A stretch of DNA of 39,927 nt, from contig JAEOUE010000134.1 of assembly GCA_016839515.1 (NCBI GenBank), positions 1 to 39,927 of the forward strand, written 5' to 3'. Within the stretch, counting starts at the first letter, position 1, and every line of letters begins with the position of its first letter. The notes beneath the pieces are model-generated. The model ran no database searches and was not told the DNA's origin. It saw only the letters and a list, made by a program, of their open reading frames with translations. Of this stretch, positions 9,323-18,148 are shown one piece after another. A program made the position numbers and the translations under genes. The DNA is from Candidatus Hodarchaeum mangrovi (GTDB lineage Archaea > Asgardarchaeota > Heimdallarchaeia > Hodarchaeales > Hodarchaeaceae).

Positions 9323-9759
9323 TATTTATTATATCGTCCTTTTATTTAACAATTAATATAAATAATTACTTTTCTTCATTAAATTTTTTAAGAATCAGCT
9401 TTAACATTTTGGTGAGTATAGATTGGATTCTATAGTTCAAATATCTCATTTATTAGTTTTTTTATCCTTTTTATAATATTAGAACTACATTTTACGATTG
9501 TTATGGCTGTAAAGCCTTATTATAATCATTTAGATCAATAATTTTAATTTTTTTATTAATCAACGAAATATTTTTGTCTTATTCATTATTGAAAGAAATA
9601 TTTTCAAATTACAATCCGACATCTTGAGATATCTTCTCATATTATGTAGAACTAGAATTATGTCGGATATTTCAAATTTCAAATAATTTAAAAACTTCAA
9701 ATTTTTGATATCTAGTATCTAGTTGAGTTTTCTTCTTGAGAATAATAAAGGTTAGAATT
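9323..9759. other. 437-base AT-rich intergenic region with an inverted repeat
   Basis: No open frame here looks coding and no tRNA fold is visible. It holds a perfect 9-base inverted repeat (listed separately), a short direct repeat TATCTAG near 9710-9722, and several A/T runs just before the AAA+ ATPase gene. It must contain the divergent promoters of the glycosyltransferase and the ATPase. Confidence 0.5.
9614..9668. repeat. Perfect 9-base inverted repeat upstream of the AAA+ ATPase
   Basis: ATCCGACAT at 9614-9622 is mirrored by ATGTCGGAT at 9660-9668, separated by 37 bases. Inside is a smaller inverted pair, TGAGA and TCTCA, near 9625-9639. The arms contain CCGAC/GTCGG, GC-rich relative to the surrounding DNA, so a chance match is less likely than for an A/T repeat. 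It lies about 90 bases before the ATPase start and could be a protein-binding site or a structured leader. Confidence 0.45.
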
Positions 9760-10962
9760 ATGCCTACTCTCTTTGATTCATTTCAAAAAGGCCAAAAGGA
9801 ATCAAAGGACTGGAAATTACAATTTGAAACAAGTCGATCATTATCTAACTTTTTTGCAGACGAATTTCTTGATAATTACCCTTCTCTATTTGTAACGACT
9901 ACAGAAGCTCTTCGATTGAGTCAACTCCTAGGGCAAATAACTGAAGCTTCAAAAAATATTAATGAAACCCCACAAATTAATGTTATTGGCCCACATAGGA
10001 GTGGTAAAACCGCAACAGTTAAAGAAATAATGAGAGAACTCAATAAAAATCAACATTCTAATTATGTGAAATATCTCAGTTATACTGATAATTTTTGGAG
10101 TCATTGGGAAGAAGAAAACTTCACATCAACTCAAATTGTCTTTTTAGATCATATTTACCCTATTTGGAATCACTTTACTCCTTACTCTCTCACAGATCTT
10201 AAAGACCGTTCTTCTAATGAACACATTATAGTTGTGGCATTATTAAGCTCATTAGAACATCATTGGCTACGAATTGCACAGAATTCCCCAATCATAAAAC
10301 TTTTCGAGAAAGAACCTTATGAATATCTTTATAAAAGGCCATTAATTCAAGAAACTGGTCAAATAATTCAAAAACGTCTTCAAAATGCAGGAAAACCAGA
10401 ATTATTATCTCAGGATGTTTTAAAAACAATATCAATTATATCTTTGGGCCTTCCTGGTCTAGCACTCTGGATTACACGAAATCTACTCTCTCAACCTGAA
10501 GAAAAAACAAAAACTCAAGAGATCAATCCAACTTACATTCATGATTTAGCTGCCTATTTAGGGTTTAAACCAGCATTAAAAATTGTATTGGAATCTAATT
10601 CCGAAATCTCAGGAGTAAATGAGGCACTTTCGAATTATAATTTCTGGCCTTTATTAGAACCTTTAAAAAAAATTCAAAAGCAAGGGTCTTCATCTCTCCT
10701 CTCTGAATTGGAAAATTTTAAACTCGCTACTAAGACTTCAAAATCTATACTAGAAGAAATCCTCATACTTGCTCGTGATAATGGAGAAATTAAAAGATCT
10801 GAACTTTTAGAAAGGACAGGGATTAAAGAATCTTCTTTAACTTATCAATGTCAAAAACTGGTTAAGGAGAGGATTGTTTCATATTCCAAAGCTGGTCGTG
10901 ACGTATATTACCATATTGAATCACCAGTTAAAGAAGCATTAGAATTAATCCTTTTAAACTAA
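9760..10962 (+). CDS. AAA+ (ORC/Cdc6-like or archaeal-type) ATPase with C-terminal winged helix
   Basis: About 400 residues from the ATG at 9760, which has AAGGTT at proper spacing; an in-frame TTG eight codons earlier is less likely. Walker A is GPHRSGKTAT (near residue 85) and a Walker-B-like strand is QIVFLDH. The segment with SLGLPGLALWITRNLL resembles the lid/sensor-2 helices of ORC/Cdc6-like ATPases. About residues 330-390 form a winged-helix domain (EILILARDNGEIKRSELLE, then a recognition helix ESSLTYQCQKLV and a wing SKAGRDVYYH). Such proteins bind DNA. It is not a canonical Cdc6: Walker A lacks the usual GxPGTGKT form. It could be a replication initiator relative, a defence or plasmid-type ATPase, or a regulator. 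Confidence 0.65.
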   Translation: MPTLFDSFQKGQKESKDWKLQFETSRSLSNFFADEFLDNYPSLFVTTTEALRLSQLLGQITEASKNINETPQINVIGPHRSGKTATVKEIMRELNKNQHSNYVKYLSYTDNFWSHWEEENFTSTQIVFLDHIYPIWNHFTPYSLTDLKDRSSNEHIIVVALLSSLEHHWLRIAQNSPIIKLFEKEPYEYLYKRPLIQETGQIIQKRLQNAGKPELLSQDVLKTISIISLGLPGLALWITRNLLSQPEEKTKTQEINPTYIHDLAAYLGFKPALKIVLESNSEISGVNEALSNYNFWPLLEPLKKIQKQGSSSLLSELENFKLATKTSKSILEEILILARDNGEIKRSELLERTGIKESSLTYQCQKLVKERIVSYSKAGRDVYYHIESPVKEALELILLN

Positions 10963-10978
10963 CGAATTTTTATGAATT

Positions 10979-11965
10979 TTAATGATTTGAATTTCCAATT
11001 TTAATAAAGTGCTTTTTATGTGCCTTAGGGATCGCATCTAAAACCCAGAGGGTTCCTTTTTCATCAAAAACAAACTCTATATCATAATTTATCTCAAAAT
11101 CTTTTCTTATCTTTTTAGCAAGCTGAACTAAAGTTGTAATATTTTCTTGAGTTAAAACGGGTTGATTTTTTCTTTCAGGAAGATTTTCAACAGTAATTGC
11201 ATATCGATGATCAGGGGGGATTTCTGCTACTTTATCTTTGAATGAAACAAAAATTTCAGTTGGTTCTCCTATCTCTGAGTTTCTGACATTAACCAGATCG
11301 CAACTTATCCCCTCAGAACTTTCAAATACCCGAGAACCCCAGTTTGCATTAATAAAGACACCCCCATCCTTTTCAGAATCAAAGGAGAATGATCCACTTA
11401 CTTTTGGAGTTATCATTTCTGCAATAATCACAGCTATACGGACTGTATCTGGAGGTAATCCAAGATTTAGTAAATCACTTAGAACATCAACGGAGAAAGC
11501 TGATGCCCAACAAAACTTTACCAAATTAATAATTTCTCTTGTTTCCTTTAGATGAAAATATGTCCCTCTTCCCCAGCAAATGTGGCGAGCGGTATCTTCT
11601 ACATGTGCTGACGTTCTTACTACAACAGTTTCTGAATTTATACGATCCCATAACTTGTAGATTTCTTCCGCTATTTGATTTGCAATAGACATCGGTAAAG
11701 GAGAATACTTGATAATTTCTTGGATTTCTTCTGCAGTCTTTTCTAGGTTACTCTTATTTAAGTGATTTATTAAATAATCGATTCTCTTTGCCCCTGGGGT
11801 CACATTTAGAAATTTTTTAAAGACCTTAGTGGAAACAACGACTCCGAATGGTACATTATATCCTTTGGATAATAATCGTGACAGAGCACATGCTCTCTCT
11901 CCAAATGTATCACTACGTGAGTAATCAACATCAGCTAATTTCAAAATAGGGTCAGCTACATACAT
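10979..11965 (-). CDS. Stand-alone PPDK/PEP-synthase N-terminal ATP-grasp domain protein
   Basis: 328 residues covering only the PEP/pyruvate-binding ATP-grasp domain (PF01326-like) of pyruvate phosphate dikinase or PEP synthase. The core VVVRTSAHVEDTARH matches the family VRSSAxxED motif, and the helix with FCWASAFSVDVLSDL matches the cWASLft segment. DIEFVFDEKGTLWVLDAIP matches the C-terminal DIEW...LQxRP strand. The phosphohistidine swivel domain and the PEP-binding barrel are absent. Two ATP-site features are altered: the GGKGA loop reads FGERA, and the QxRP end reads DAIP. It may therefore bind a nucleotide weakly or have a regulatory or other transfer role. It is a complete frame with an ATG start, not an obvious truncation. 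Isolated gene, convergent with the AAA+ ATPase. Confidence 0.7.
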   Translation of the reverse strand: MYVADPILKLADVDYSRSDTFGERACALSRLLSKGYNVPFGVVVSTKVFKKFLNVTPGAKRIDYLINHLNKSNLEKTAEEIQEIIKYSPLPMSIANQIAEEIYKLWDRINSETVVVRTSAHVEDTARHICWGRGTYFHLKETREIINLVKFCWASAFSVDVLSDLLNLGLPPDTVRIAVIIAEMITPKVSGSFSFDSEKDGGVFINANWGSRVFESSEGISCDLVNVRNSEIGEPTEIFVSFKDKVAEIPPDHRYAITVENLPERKNQPVLTQENITTLVQLAKKIRKDFEINYDIEFVFDEKGTLWVLDAIPKAHKKHFIKIGNSNH

Positions 11966-12211
11966 CTGTGAATCATCCTATTTCTAAAAGGAGACTAACT
12001 GAAATTACTCCAGATTAATCCTTCTTCACCCAGATCTGTTAAGAAAGTTGGTTGAAAGCTTAATCTCAAAGTCAGTGTGTATCAAGATCTTCTAGCATTT
12101 TTGTAGCTTAAATTTCTATCGTTTATTTAATATTGATTTATAAATTTTCAATAAATGGAAAAAAATGCGATTAGAGTTTAGATCTATTAGTTAACGTAAA
12201 GATTCCGTTTT

Positions 12212-12240
12212 ATAAAAAAAGAGGAGGAACTCTCCTCTTT
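12212..12240 (-). terminator. Hairpin plus T-run terminator after copA
   Basis: On the leftward strand a perfect 9-base stem (AAAGAGGAG, five-base loop, CTCCTCTTT) is followed directly by more T residues. It begins seven bases after the copA stop codon. The form is that of an intrinsic terminator; many archaeal terminators need only the T-run, but the hairpin is unmistakable here. Confidence 0.7.
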
Positions 12241-12247
12241 ACGAATT

Positions 12248-15067
12248 TTATTTTGTAGGAGATATTTTCTGAATTTCGGGGGTATATAATCTAAGAAGAA
12301 GACTATTAGTAACTACAGAAACTGAACTAAAAGCCATTGCTAGCGCTGCAATCTCAGGTACTAATGTGATGCCGAAAGGAATAAAAAGGATGCCAGCAGC
12401 TATAGGTATTCCAATTACATTATAAAAGAATGCCCAAAATAAATTTTGTTTAATCTTACTGAGTGTTTTTCTGCTCAACTGAATCGCTGCAACTACATCT
12501 TTAAGATCTTCTCTAATCAATACAATATCTCCAGTCTCGATAGCAATGTCAGTTCCACTTCCAATTGCAAATCCTACATTTGCTTGAGCAAGAGCAGGAG
12601 CATCATTAATCCCATCACCAACCATAGCTACAAAATTACCTTTTGCTTGAAGATTTTCAATGACTTGAGCTTTATCTTGAGGAAGGACTTCAGCAATCAC
12701 TTCAGTAATACCTACTTGAGCTGCTACTGCTTCGGCAGTTCTTTTATTATCACCTGTTACAAGTATAGTTTGAATTTTTAGATCATTTAATTGTTTTATC
12801 GTTTCACGACTGAATTTTTTCAACGGATCAGATATAGCAAGTATTCCGATTAATTTTTTATTCCTTGCTGCAATGACTGCTGTTTTACCTTGGTTTTCCA
12901 ACTCAACAATTTGATTTTCAAATGCTTGAATAGAAATATCTTCTTTTATAAAGAGCTGTCTATTCCCAACAAAAATAATATCTCCATTAATTCTTGCGCG
13001 AATTCCCTTTCCTGGAATTGCTTCAAAATCTTTAGGATCATTTAAAGCTATTCCTTTGTTCTTTGCTGATTCGATTATTGCATATGCTAAGGGATGTTCA
13101 GATCCTTTCTCTGCAGAGGCAACTACTTGTAAGAGAGTGTCAGGGTCTTCATTTGAGATACTTTTGATATCTGTAACAAGTGGCTTCCCTTGAGTTAGCG
13201 TTCCTGTTTTATCAAACACTATTGTATTAATTTTATGCGCTGCTTCTAATGCCTCAGCACTTTTAATGAGAATACCTCTTTCTGCTCCTTTTCCAGTACC
13301 CACCATTATAGCTGTTGGAGTGGCTAATCCTAGAGCACAAGGACAAGCAATCACTAAGACAGCAATCATCAATTTAAATGAGAAAGTAAAGGAACTAAGA
13401 TTTGGTGAGTTTATCAAAGACGGAGGAAAAATTTTAAATGTAAATCCTCCATACCAGATAATAAATGTAAGTAATGCTATTATAATTACAGTAGGAACGA
13501 ATTTGGCTGAAACTAAATCAGCAAATCGTTGTATTGGGGCCTTAGACCCTTGTGCTTCTTCTACTAATTTAATGATTTGAGCTAAGGCTGTATCAGATCC
13601 TACCTTAGTTGCTTTAATCTTTAATAATCCATTTTTGTTGATTGTTGCCCCGATGACATTATCATTAACCTTCTTTTTAACTGGCATAGATTCTCCAGTG
13701 ATCATCGATTCATCAACATAAGACTTCCCTTCAATTACATAACCATCAACAGGTATCTTTATTCCTGGTCGTACCATTACCTCCATACCCACTTGAACCT
13801 CTTCAACAGGAATGTTCATTTCTTTTCCATTTATAAGAACAATTGCCTCCTTTGCCTGTAATTCAACAAGTTTACGGATTGCTTGGGATGTCTGTCCTTT
13901 TGCACGTGCTTCTAAATACTTTCCTAGTAACAGAAAAGTGATTAGAAGAGCTGCAGTTTCAAAAAAAACAACTCCTTCACGAATAATAAATAAAGTTAAA
14001 ACAGAATACCAAAATGCAGCATTAGTTCCCATGAAGATTAAAACATCCATATTAAATTTTCCATGCCTTAGTGCCTTAACCGCACCTTTATGAAATTGCC
14101 ATCCTGAATATAGCATAACTGGAATAGTTAAAACCATTATAATAATTTCTTTTGCATTGTAACCAAAAATTGTCTCTTCAGAAATAGGTAAAGGTATTTC
14201 TAATCCTATTGCTTGTCCCATGCTATACAAAATTATTGGGATACTAAGTAAAATAGCTGTAATTAACCTAAACTTTAATGTACGTTGTTCTGAAGCACGT
14301 TCTCGCTTTTCACGATCATCCCGATTTTGAAGAGAGCTAATACGATAACCATCATATCCAACACCCTTGATTACGTTAATTATCTCCTTACTATTAATCA
14401 AAGTAGGATTATATTCAATTTGAGCTTTTTCAGTAGCAAGATTTACTGAAACATTAGCAATTCCTTGTTTTTTCTGAAGCGCGCTTTCAATTGTATTAAC
14501 ACAGCTAGCACATGTCATACCTGAGATTTTAAAGGTTGCATTTATCAATTCTGATTTGTCTTCGATCTGAAATGCATCGTAGCCTGATTCCCGTACACTT
14601 TCTATTAATTGTTGAATTGATGTTTGAGAGGTATCATATTCCACTGATGCTTTTTCTGTTATTAGATTAACTGTAACATTCTGAACTCCATTGACTTTTC
14701 TAAGTGAATTTTCTACTGAAACAGAACAAGATGCACAAGTCATTCCTTTTATTCCTAGTGTCATCTTAGTAGAGTCTCCCAAAAGTTTTGGTTCAGATTG
14801 GTTTTTATCCTCAATGATATTTAATGCCTGATCTTCATTATTACTTTTTTCTACAGGATTAATAGTGGTCGAACTTTCTGTAGGATTAAGTATTAGTTCC
14901 ATACTAAGATTATGATGTATAGGTATCTCTTTAACTCCACATTCCGGCCCCATCCAGCAGACTAACATTTCTTTTCCTTCAACATGTTCCAAATGCATTG
15001 GTTGTTTACAATGATTAGGAACTGGTTGCGTATAATCGCATATTCTACACTTTAACAATGAATTCAA
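12248..15067 (-). CDS. copA: Copper-translocating P1B-type ATPase (CopA)
   Basis: 939 residues. An unusual N-terminal Cys/His-rich segment (about 7-50: CRICDY, then HCKQPMH, then CWMGPECG, then HH) probably binds metal. Two heavy-metal-associated domains follow, with GMTCASC near residue 109 and again near 183. Then comes the P1B ATPase core: the ion-channel motif [10 protein letters not shown], the DKTGTLT phosphorylation site, the TGES actuator loop, HP of SEHPLAYA, and [11 protein letters not shown]. The CPC motif and the late membrane-helix residues fit Cu(I) export. The frame begins with TTG, AGTGA lying eight bases upstream; this start keeps the Cys-rich segment. It is divergent from a TRASH-domain regulator, the standard archaeal copper arrangement. 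A hairpin terminator follows the stop. Confidence 0.93.
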   Translation of the reverse strand: MNSLLKCRICDYTQPVPNHCKQPMHLEHVEGKEMLVCWMGPECGVKEIPIHHNLSMELILNPTESSTTINPVEKSNNEDQALNIIEDKNQSEPKLLGDSTKMTLGIKGMTCASCSVSVENSLRKVNGVQNVTVNLITEKASVEYDTSQTSIQQLIESVRESGYDAFQIEDKSELINATFKISGMTCASCVNTIESALQKKQGIANVSVNLATEKAQIEYNPTLINSKEIINVIKGVGYDGYRISSLQNRDDREKRERASEQRTLKFRLITAILLSIPIILYSMGQAIGLEIPLPISEETIFGYNAKEIIIMVLTIPVMLYSGWQFHKGAVKALRHGKFNMDVLIFMGTNAAFWYSVLTLFIIREGVVFFETAALLITFLLLGKYLEARAKGQTSQAIRKLVELQAKEAIVLINGKEMNIPVEEVQVGMEVMVRPGIKIPVDGYVIEGKSYVDESMITGESMPVKKKVNDNVIGATINKNGLLKIKATKVGSDTALAQIIKLVEEAQGSKAPIQRFADLVSAKFVPTVIIIALLTFIIWYGGFTFKIFPPSLINSPNLSSFTFSFKLMIAVLVIACPCALGLATPTAIMVGTGKGAERGILIKSAEALEAAHKINTIVFDKTGTLTQGKPLVTDIKSISNEDPDTLLQVVASAEKGSEHPLAYAIIESAKNKGIALNDPKDFEAIPGKGIRARINGDIIFVGNRQLFIKEDISIQAFENQIVELENQGKTAVIAARNKKLIGILAISDPLKKFSRETIKQLNDLKIQTILVTGDNKRTAEAVAAQVGITEVIAEVLPQDKAQVIENLQAKGNFVAMVGDGINDAPALAQANVGFAIGSGTDIAIETGDIVLIREDLKDVVAAIQLSRKTLSKIKQNLFWAFFYNVIGIPIAAGILFIPFGITLVPEIAALAMAFSSVSVVTNSLLLRLYTPEIQKISPTK

Positions 15068-15113
15068 CTTTTTTCACTATAAACTTCTAATTATTCATTA
15101 CCTTAGTAGATTT

Positions 15114-15168
15114 GTACTTAAAAATTAAAGAAAAATATTAGCTGGGATTCCGTACTTTAAAAGTAAAG
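15114..15168. promoter_or_regulatory. Two 17-base direct repeats, candidate copper-regulator operators
   Basis: GTACTTAAAAATTAAAG at 15114-15130 and GTACTTTAAAAGTAAAG at 15152-15168 differ at two positions and are 38 bases apart start to start. The second copy contains the perfect palindrome TACTTT-A-AAAGTA (15153-15165). They lie 47 and 85 bases before the copA start. The inner copy covers the place where the copA TATA box should be. An Lrp-type dimer binding here could block or assist copA transcription. Confidence 0.5.
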
Positions 15169-15380
15169 AGAATAAGAAAAACTATAAAACTATTTTTTCA
15201 GCATAAATAATCTTTATTTTAACTTTTTTTAAAAAAAAACAATTATTAGAATTTTATTTGAATTAATGAAAAGAATTTAGTCTTAAATTCCAAAATTTAA
15301 TCCCGAGGATTTATTAAGTTGTTAATAATAGCAATAAAAGACTATAATTTTAATAATAAGCAAAATTGTCCTAAAATCGA

Positions 15381-15400
15381 ACCTTTAAATTTTTAAATTT
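15381..15400 (+). promoter_or_regulatory. Candidate promoter of the TRASH-domain regulator
   Basis: ACCTTTAAATTTTTAAATTT gives a TATA-like core (about 15384-15391). Transcription would begin near 15412, leaving a leader of about 25 bases with AAAGGTGA just before the TTG at 15438. Position fits an archaeal promoter; the low-complexity sequence keeps confidence modest. Confidence 0.35.
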
Positions 15401-15437
15401 TTACACAAAACATCGTAATAAACGAAAAGGTGATAAA

Positions 15438-16046
15438 TTGAGTATTGAACTAGATGAAATCGATATAACACTTCTTACACGATTAAATGAAGATGGAAGA
15501 GCAACTTATTCGAGTTTATCAGCTGAATTGGGAATAACAGTTCCAACTGTAAAATCTAGAATTGATAAATTATTGAAGATAGGAGTTATAGATCATATTG
15601 GTATCTATTTAAATCCTCACTCGCTTACTCAAGAAAGTTCAGCAGTTATTATGGTAAGAGTGAATAAAAAGAATATGTCTATCTTCTTGGAGTATATCAA
15701 AAATATTGAAGAAATCAAAGATGTATATGAAGTATTGGATGAATATAATATCTTGATTATAACACAACACCTTCCATTAAATATTCAACGAATGGTTTTT
15801 GAAGATTTAAGAGACCAAGAAATAGTAGAAAAGTCCCAAATTAAGGTTTTAACCAAAGAGATCCAATCTCACCCTCATATTGTACCCAAACACAGTATTT
15901 TACTAAATATTAGATGTGAATATTGTGGAAAAACCTTGTCAGAGAGTTATGAAACTGAAAAACTTGCAGATGTTCGACATTTCTTTTGTTGTCGAAGTTG
16001 TCTAACAAATTATAAAAAATGGTGGGAAAAACAGTTAAACATCTAA
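15438..16046 (+). CDS. Lrp/AsnC-type copper-responsive regulator with C-terminal TRASH domain (CopR-like)
   Basis: 202 residues. Residues 1-60 are an Lrp-type winged helix (LDEIDITLLTRLNEDGRATY, then LGITVPTVKSRIDKLLKIG). About residues 65-140 form a RAM-like ligand-binding or dimer region. Residues about 158-195 are a TRASH metal-binding domain: CEYCGK, then FFCCRSC. This architecture is known from archaeal copper regulators such as CopR/CopT of Sulfolobus. Together with the divergent copA it points to a Cu(I) sensor controlling the exporter. It starts at TTG, supported by a strong AAAGGTGA site eight bases upstream. The stop lies four bases from the convergent metK stop. Confidence 0.88.
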   Translation: MSIELDEIDITLLTRLNEDGRATYSSLSAELGITVPTVKSRIDKLLKIGVIDHIGIYLNPHSLTQESSAVIMVRVNKKNMSIFLEYIKNIEEIKDVYEVLDEYNILIITQHLPLNIQRMVFEDLRDQEIVEKSQIKVLTKEIQSHPHIVPKHSILLNIRCEYCGKTLSESYETEKLADVRHFFCCRSCLTNYKKWWEKQLNI

Positions 16047-16050
16047 ATAC

Positions 16051-17214
16051 TTAAATTCCTGCGTCTTCACGAAGAATAGCAGCCATATCAGTCTTTTCCC
16101 ATGTAAAGTCAGGATCATCTCTACCAAAATGACCATAAGCAGCTGTTTTTCTATAAATAGGTCGTTTTAAATTTAATCGAGTAATGATATTACCAGGCCT
16201 GAAATCAAAGTGTTTCTTTATTAAATGTACAATATCTATCTCTGGTATTTTATTCGTGTTCATCGTATCTAAATTTATACAAAGTGGTTTTGAAACTCCG
16301 ATAGCATAAGCAATTTGCAACTCACATTCATCAGCCAATCCTGCTGCAACAACATTTTTCGCTACCCACCGTGCAGCATAAGATCCAGATCGATCCACTT
16401 TAGAAGGATCTTTACCAGAAAAACAACCCCCTCCATGAGATCCCACTCCTCCATATGTATCAACAATAATTTTTCTTCCAGTTAACCCGGTATCTCCATG
16501 AGGTCCTCCAATAACAAAACGTCCAGTTTCATTAATAAAGTATTCCGTTTCTTCAACGATAAGCTCCTCTGGAATTGTTTTTAAGATGACTTTCTCAATT
16601 AACTCCTCCTTAATTTCTTTGTGTGTTACATCTTCTGTATGCTGTGCTGCGAGTACAACAGTAGCTACACGAGTTGGAATCCCATTATCATAATCGACAG
16701 TTACTTGTGATTTCCCATCAGGACGTAACCAAGTAATCTCATTTGATTTTCTTACTTGAGCTAATTTCATTGTTAATCCGTGAGCAAGAACAATTGGAAG
16801 AGGCATCAGAGATGGGGTCTCAGTGGTCGCATATCCAAACATAATACCTTGATCTCCTGCTCCTTGATCCTCTATTCGCTCCCGTTCAACACCTTGTGCG
16901 ATATCTGTACTTTGTTCATGAATGGTATTCAATACAGCCACGGATTGATAATCAAAACCCATCTTTGAATTCGTATAGCCGATTTCTTTTATAGTTTTTC
17001 GAACAATATCTTGAATATCTACATAGGTATTTGTAGTAATTTCTCCCCCGACTAGAACCATTCCTGTGGTAAGATAGGTTTCACACGCTACATGAGAATT
17101 AGGATCCTTCTCAAGAATAGCATCTAAAATCGCATCTGAAATTTGATCGGCCATCTTATCTGGATGACCTTCGGTTACAGATTCAGAGGTAAATAAGTGT
17201 CTAGCTGTTACCAT
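16051..17214 (-). CDS. metK: S-adenosylmethionine synthetase, bacterial/eukaryotic class
   Basis: 387 residues, full length for the bacterial enzyme. It makes SAM from ATP and methionine. Signatures include [19 protein letters not shown] at the N-terminus, [16 protein letters not shown] in the middle (GAGDQG catalytic loop), and [20 protein letters not shown] with the P-loop-like segment. [16 protein letters not shown] completes the active site. Most archaea instead have the distinct archaeal MAT family, so a bacterial-class enzyme here suggests transfer or a lineage-specific replacement. It has an ATG start with its own upstream region (126 bases to the phosphorylase stop). A product of SAM use, methylthioadenosine, links it to the phosphorylase gene just upstream on the same strand. 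The DNA methylases of the window also consume SAM. Confidence 0.95.
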   Translation of the reverse strand: MVTARHLFTSESVTEGHPDKMADQISDAILDAILEKDPNSHVACETYLTTGMVLVGGEITTNTYVDIQDIVRKTIKEIGYTNSKMGFDYQSVAVLNTIHEQSTDIAQGVERERIEDQGAGDQGIMFGYATTETPSLMPLPIVLAHGLTMKLAQVRKSNEITWLRPDGKSQVTVDYDNGIPTRVATVVLAAQHTEDVTHKEIKEELIEKVILKTIPEELIVEETEYFINETGRFVIGGPHGDTGLTGRKIIVDTYGGVGSHGGGCFSGKDPSKVDRSGSYAARWVAKNVVAAGLADECELQIAYAIGVSKPLCINLDTMNTNKIPEIDIVHLIKKHFDFRPGNIITRLNLKRPIYRKTAAYGHFGRDDPDFTWEKTDMAAILREDAGI

Positions 17215-17340
17215 TCTCTTAATTCCGTCCTTTGAGGATTCATTTAATCAATATTATTGACTGTTTTAAGTGACTTTTTCTTTCAAAACATGAATATATT
17301 TATGGATTAAAAAATAAATCTTGAAAGAATTTCCCATTAT

Positions 17341-18144
17341 CTAATTTTTAATATGCCTAGCACAGTTACAGCCATGTTCAACTGGTAAATTCTTTATTAT
17401 ATCAAAAAATAAGATTTTTAATTCTTTCAATCGAGAATTAAAAATGTCTAGTACCTCTTGATGACTCAATTCTTTTTGTAGACCTGCAGCATAATTAGTA
17501 ACGACAGCTATGGTGGCATAGCAGATCCCCAATTCACGAGATAAAATTGCTTCAGATGGATTTGTCATTCCAACTACATCAGCACCCCATCGCTTTATAG
17601 CTAAAATTTCTGCTTTAGTTTCAAATCGAGGCCCCATAGTTCTAGCATAAGAACCATTTGGATGACTATTTTTTGTTTCAATTGTTTTTAGTATTGAATT
17701 TCTAACTTCAGGGCAATAAGGTTCACTCATATCTAAATGAATTACCCCTGAAAGTTTTTTACCAGAATTAAAGGTTATTTCAAATCCATCCTCAAAAAAT
17801 GTTATTGGAAAGGCAAAATCAATAAAATCATTTAAAATTACATAATCACCAGGTTTCATTGCTTCATTGAGACTACCAACTGCATTAGTTGATAAAACTC
17901 TTTTAACACCTAATTTATAGAGGGCAAAAATATTAGCTTTGTAATTTATTTTATGTGGAGGGATGGAATGTTTACCTCCATGCCTTGGAAGAAAAAAAAT
18001 TCTCCTTCCATTGATATCCTGCTCTAGAACATGTACTGGAATTTTATCAAAAGGAGTTGTTACCATAACTTCTTTTGGTGAGGGTAAAAGGTCATAAAAA
18101 CCGGAACCACCTATAACACAAACCTTATCAAGAGGTTGATTCAA
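17341..18144 (-). CDS. Methylthioadenosine-phosphorylase-family enzyme, probably 6-oxopurine (methylthioinosine) type
   Basis: 267 residues, PNP/MTAP family. The phosphate loop is GGSGF (12-16), PRHG is at 53-56, STNAVGSL is at 85-92, and MGPRFETKAEI is at 170-180. The base-binding segment is GMTNPSEAILSRE, then TNYAAG (216-221). Adenine-specific MTAPs read T-D-Y-D here; Asn217 in place of the Asp is the change seen in archaeal 6-oxopurine phosphorylases and bacterial methylthioinosine phosphorylase. I therefore expect cleavage of methylthioinosine, inosine or guanosine rather than methylthioadenosine. TTG start with GGAAGTGA upstream. The Shine-Dalgarno site lies inside the last codons of the BMP-family gene, so the two are translationally coupled. 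Confidence 0.85.
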   Translation of the reverse strand: MNQPLDKVCVIGGSGFYDLLPSPKEVMVTTPFDKIPVHVLEQDINGRRIFFLPRHGGKHSIPPHKINYKANIFALYKLGVKRVLSTNAVGSLNEAMKPGDYVILNDFIDFAFPITFFEDGFEITFNSGKKLSGVIHLDMSEPYCPEVRNSILKTIETKNSHPNGSYARTMGPRFETKAEILAIKRWGADVVGMTNPSEAILSRELGICYATIAVVTNYAAGLQKELSHQEVLDIFNSRLKELKILFFDIIKNLPVEHGCNCARHIKN

Positions 18145-18148
18145 GTAG

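Larger units (their letters stand above)
15068..15437. other. 370-base divergent control region between copA and the TRASH regulator
   Basis: Non-coding. The copA-proximal part (15114-15168) holds two copies of a 17-base element and the regulator-proximal end holds a TATA-like stretch; both are listed separately. Between them the DNA is A/T runs without further structure that I can identify. Confidence 0.6.

Noticed and set aside
9736..9759. TTG start eight codons before the AAA+ ATPase ATG
   Set aside because: The AAGGTT ribosome site lies inside that extension and is correctly spaced for the ATG at 9760.
17215..17340. Possible SAM riboswitch before metK
   Set aside because: The 126 bases are AT-rich, with no GC stems or conserved SAM-box pattern; only a TATA-like ATAAATATA is visible.
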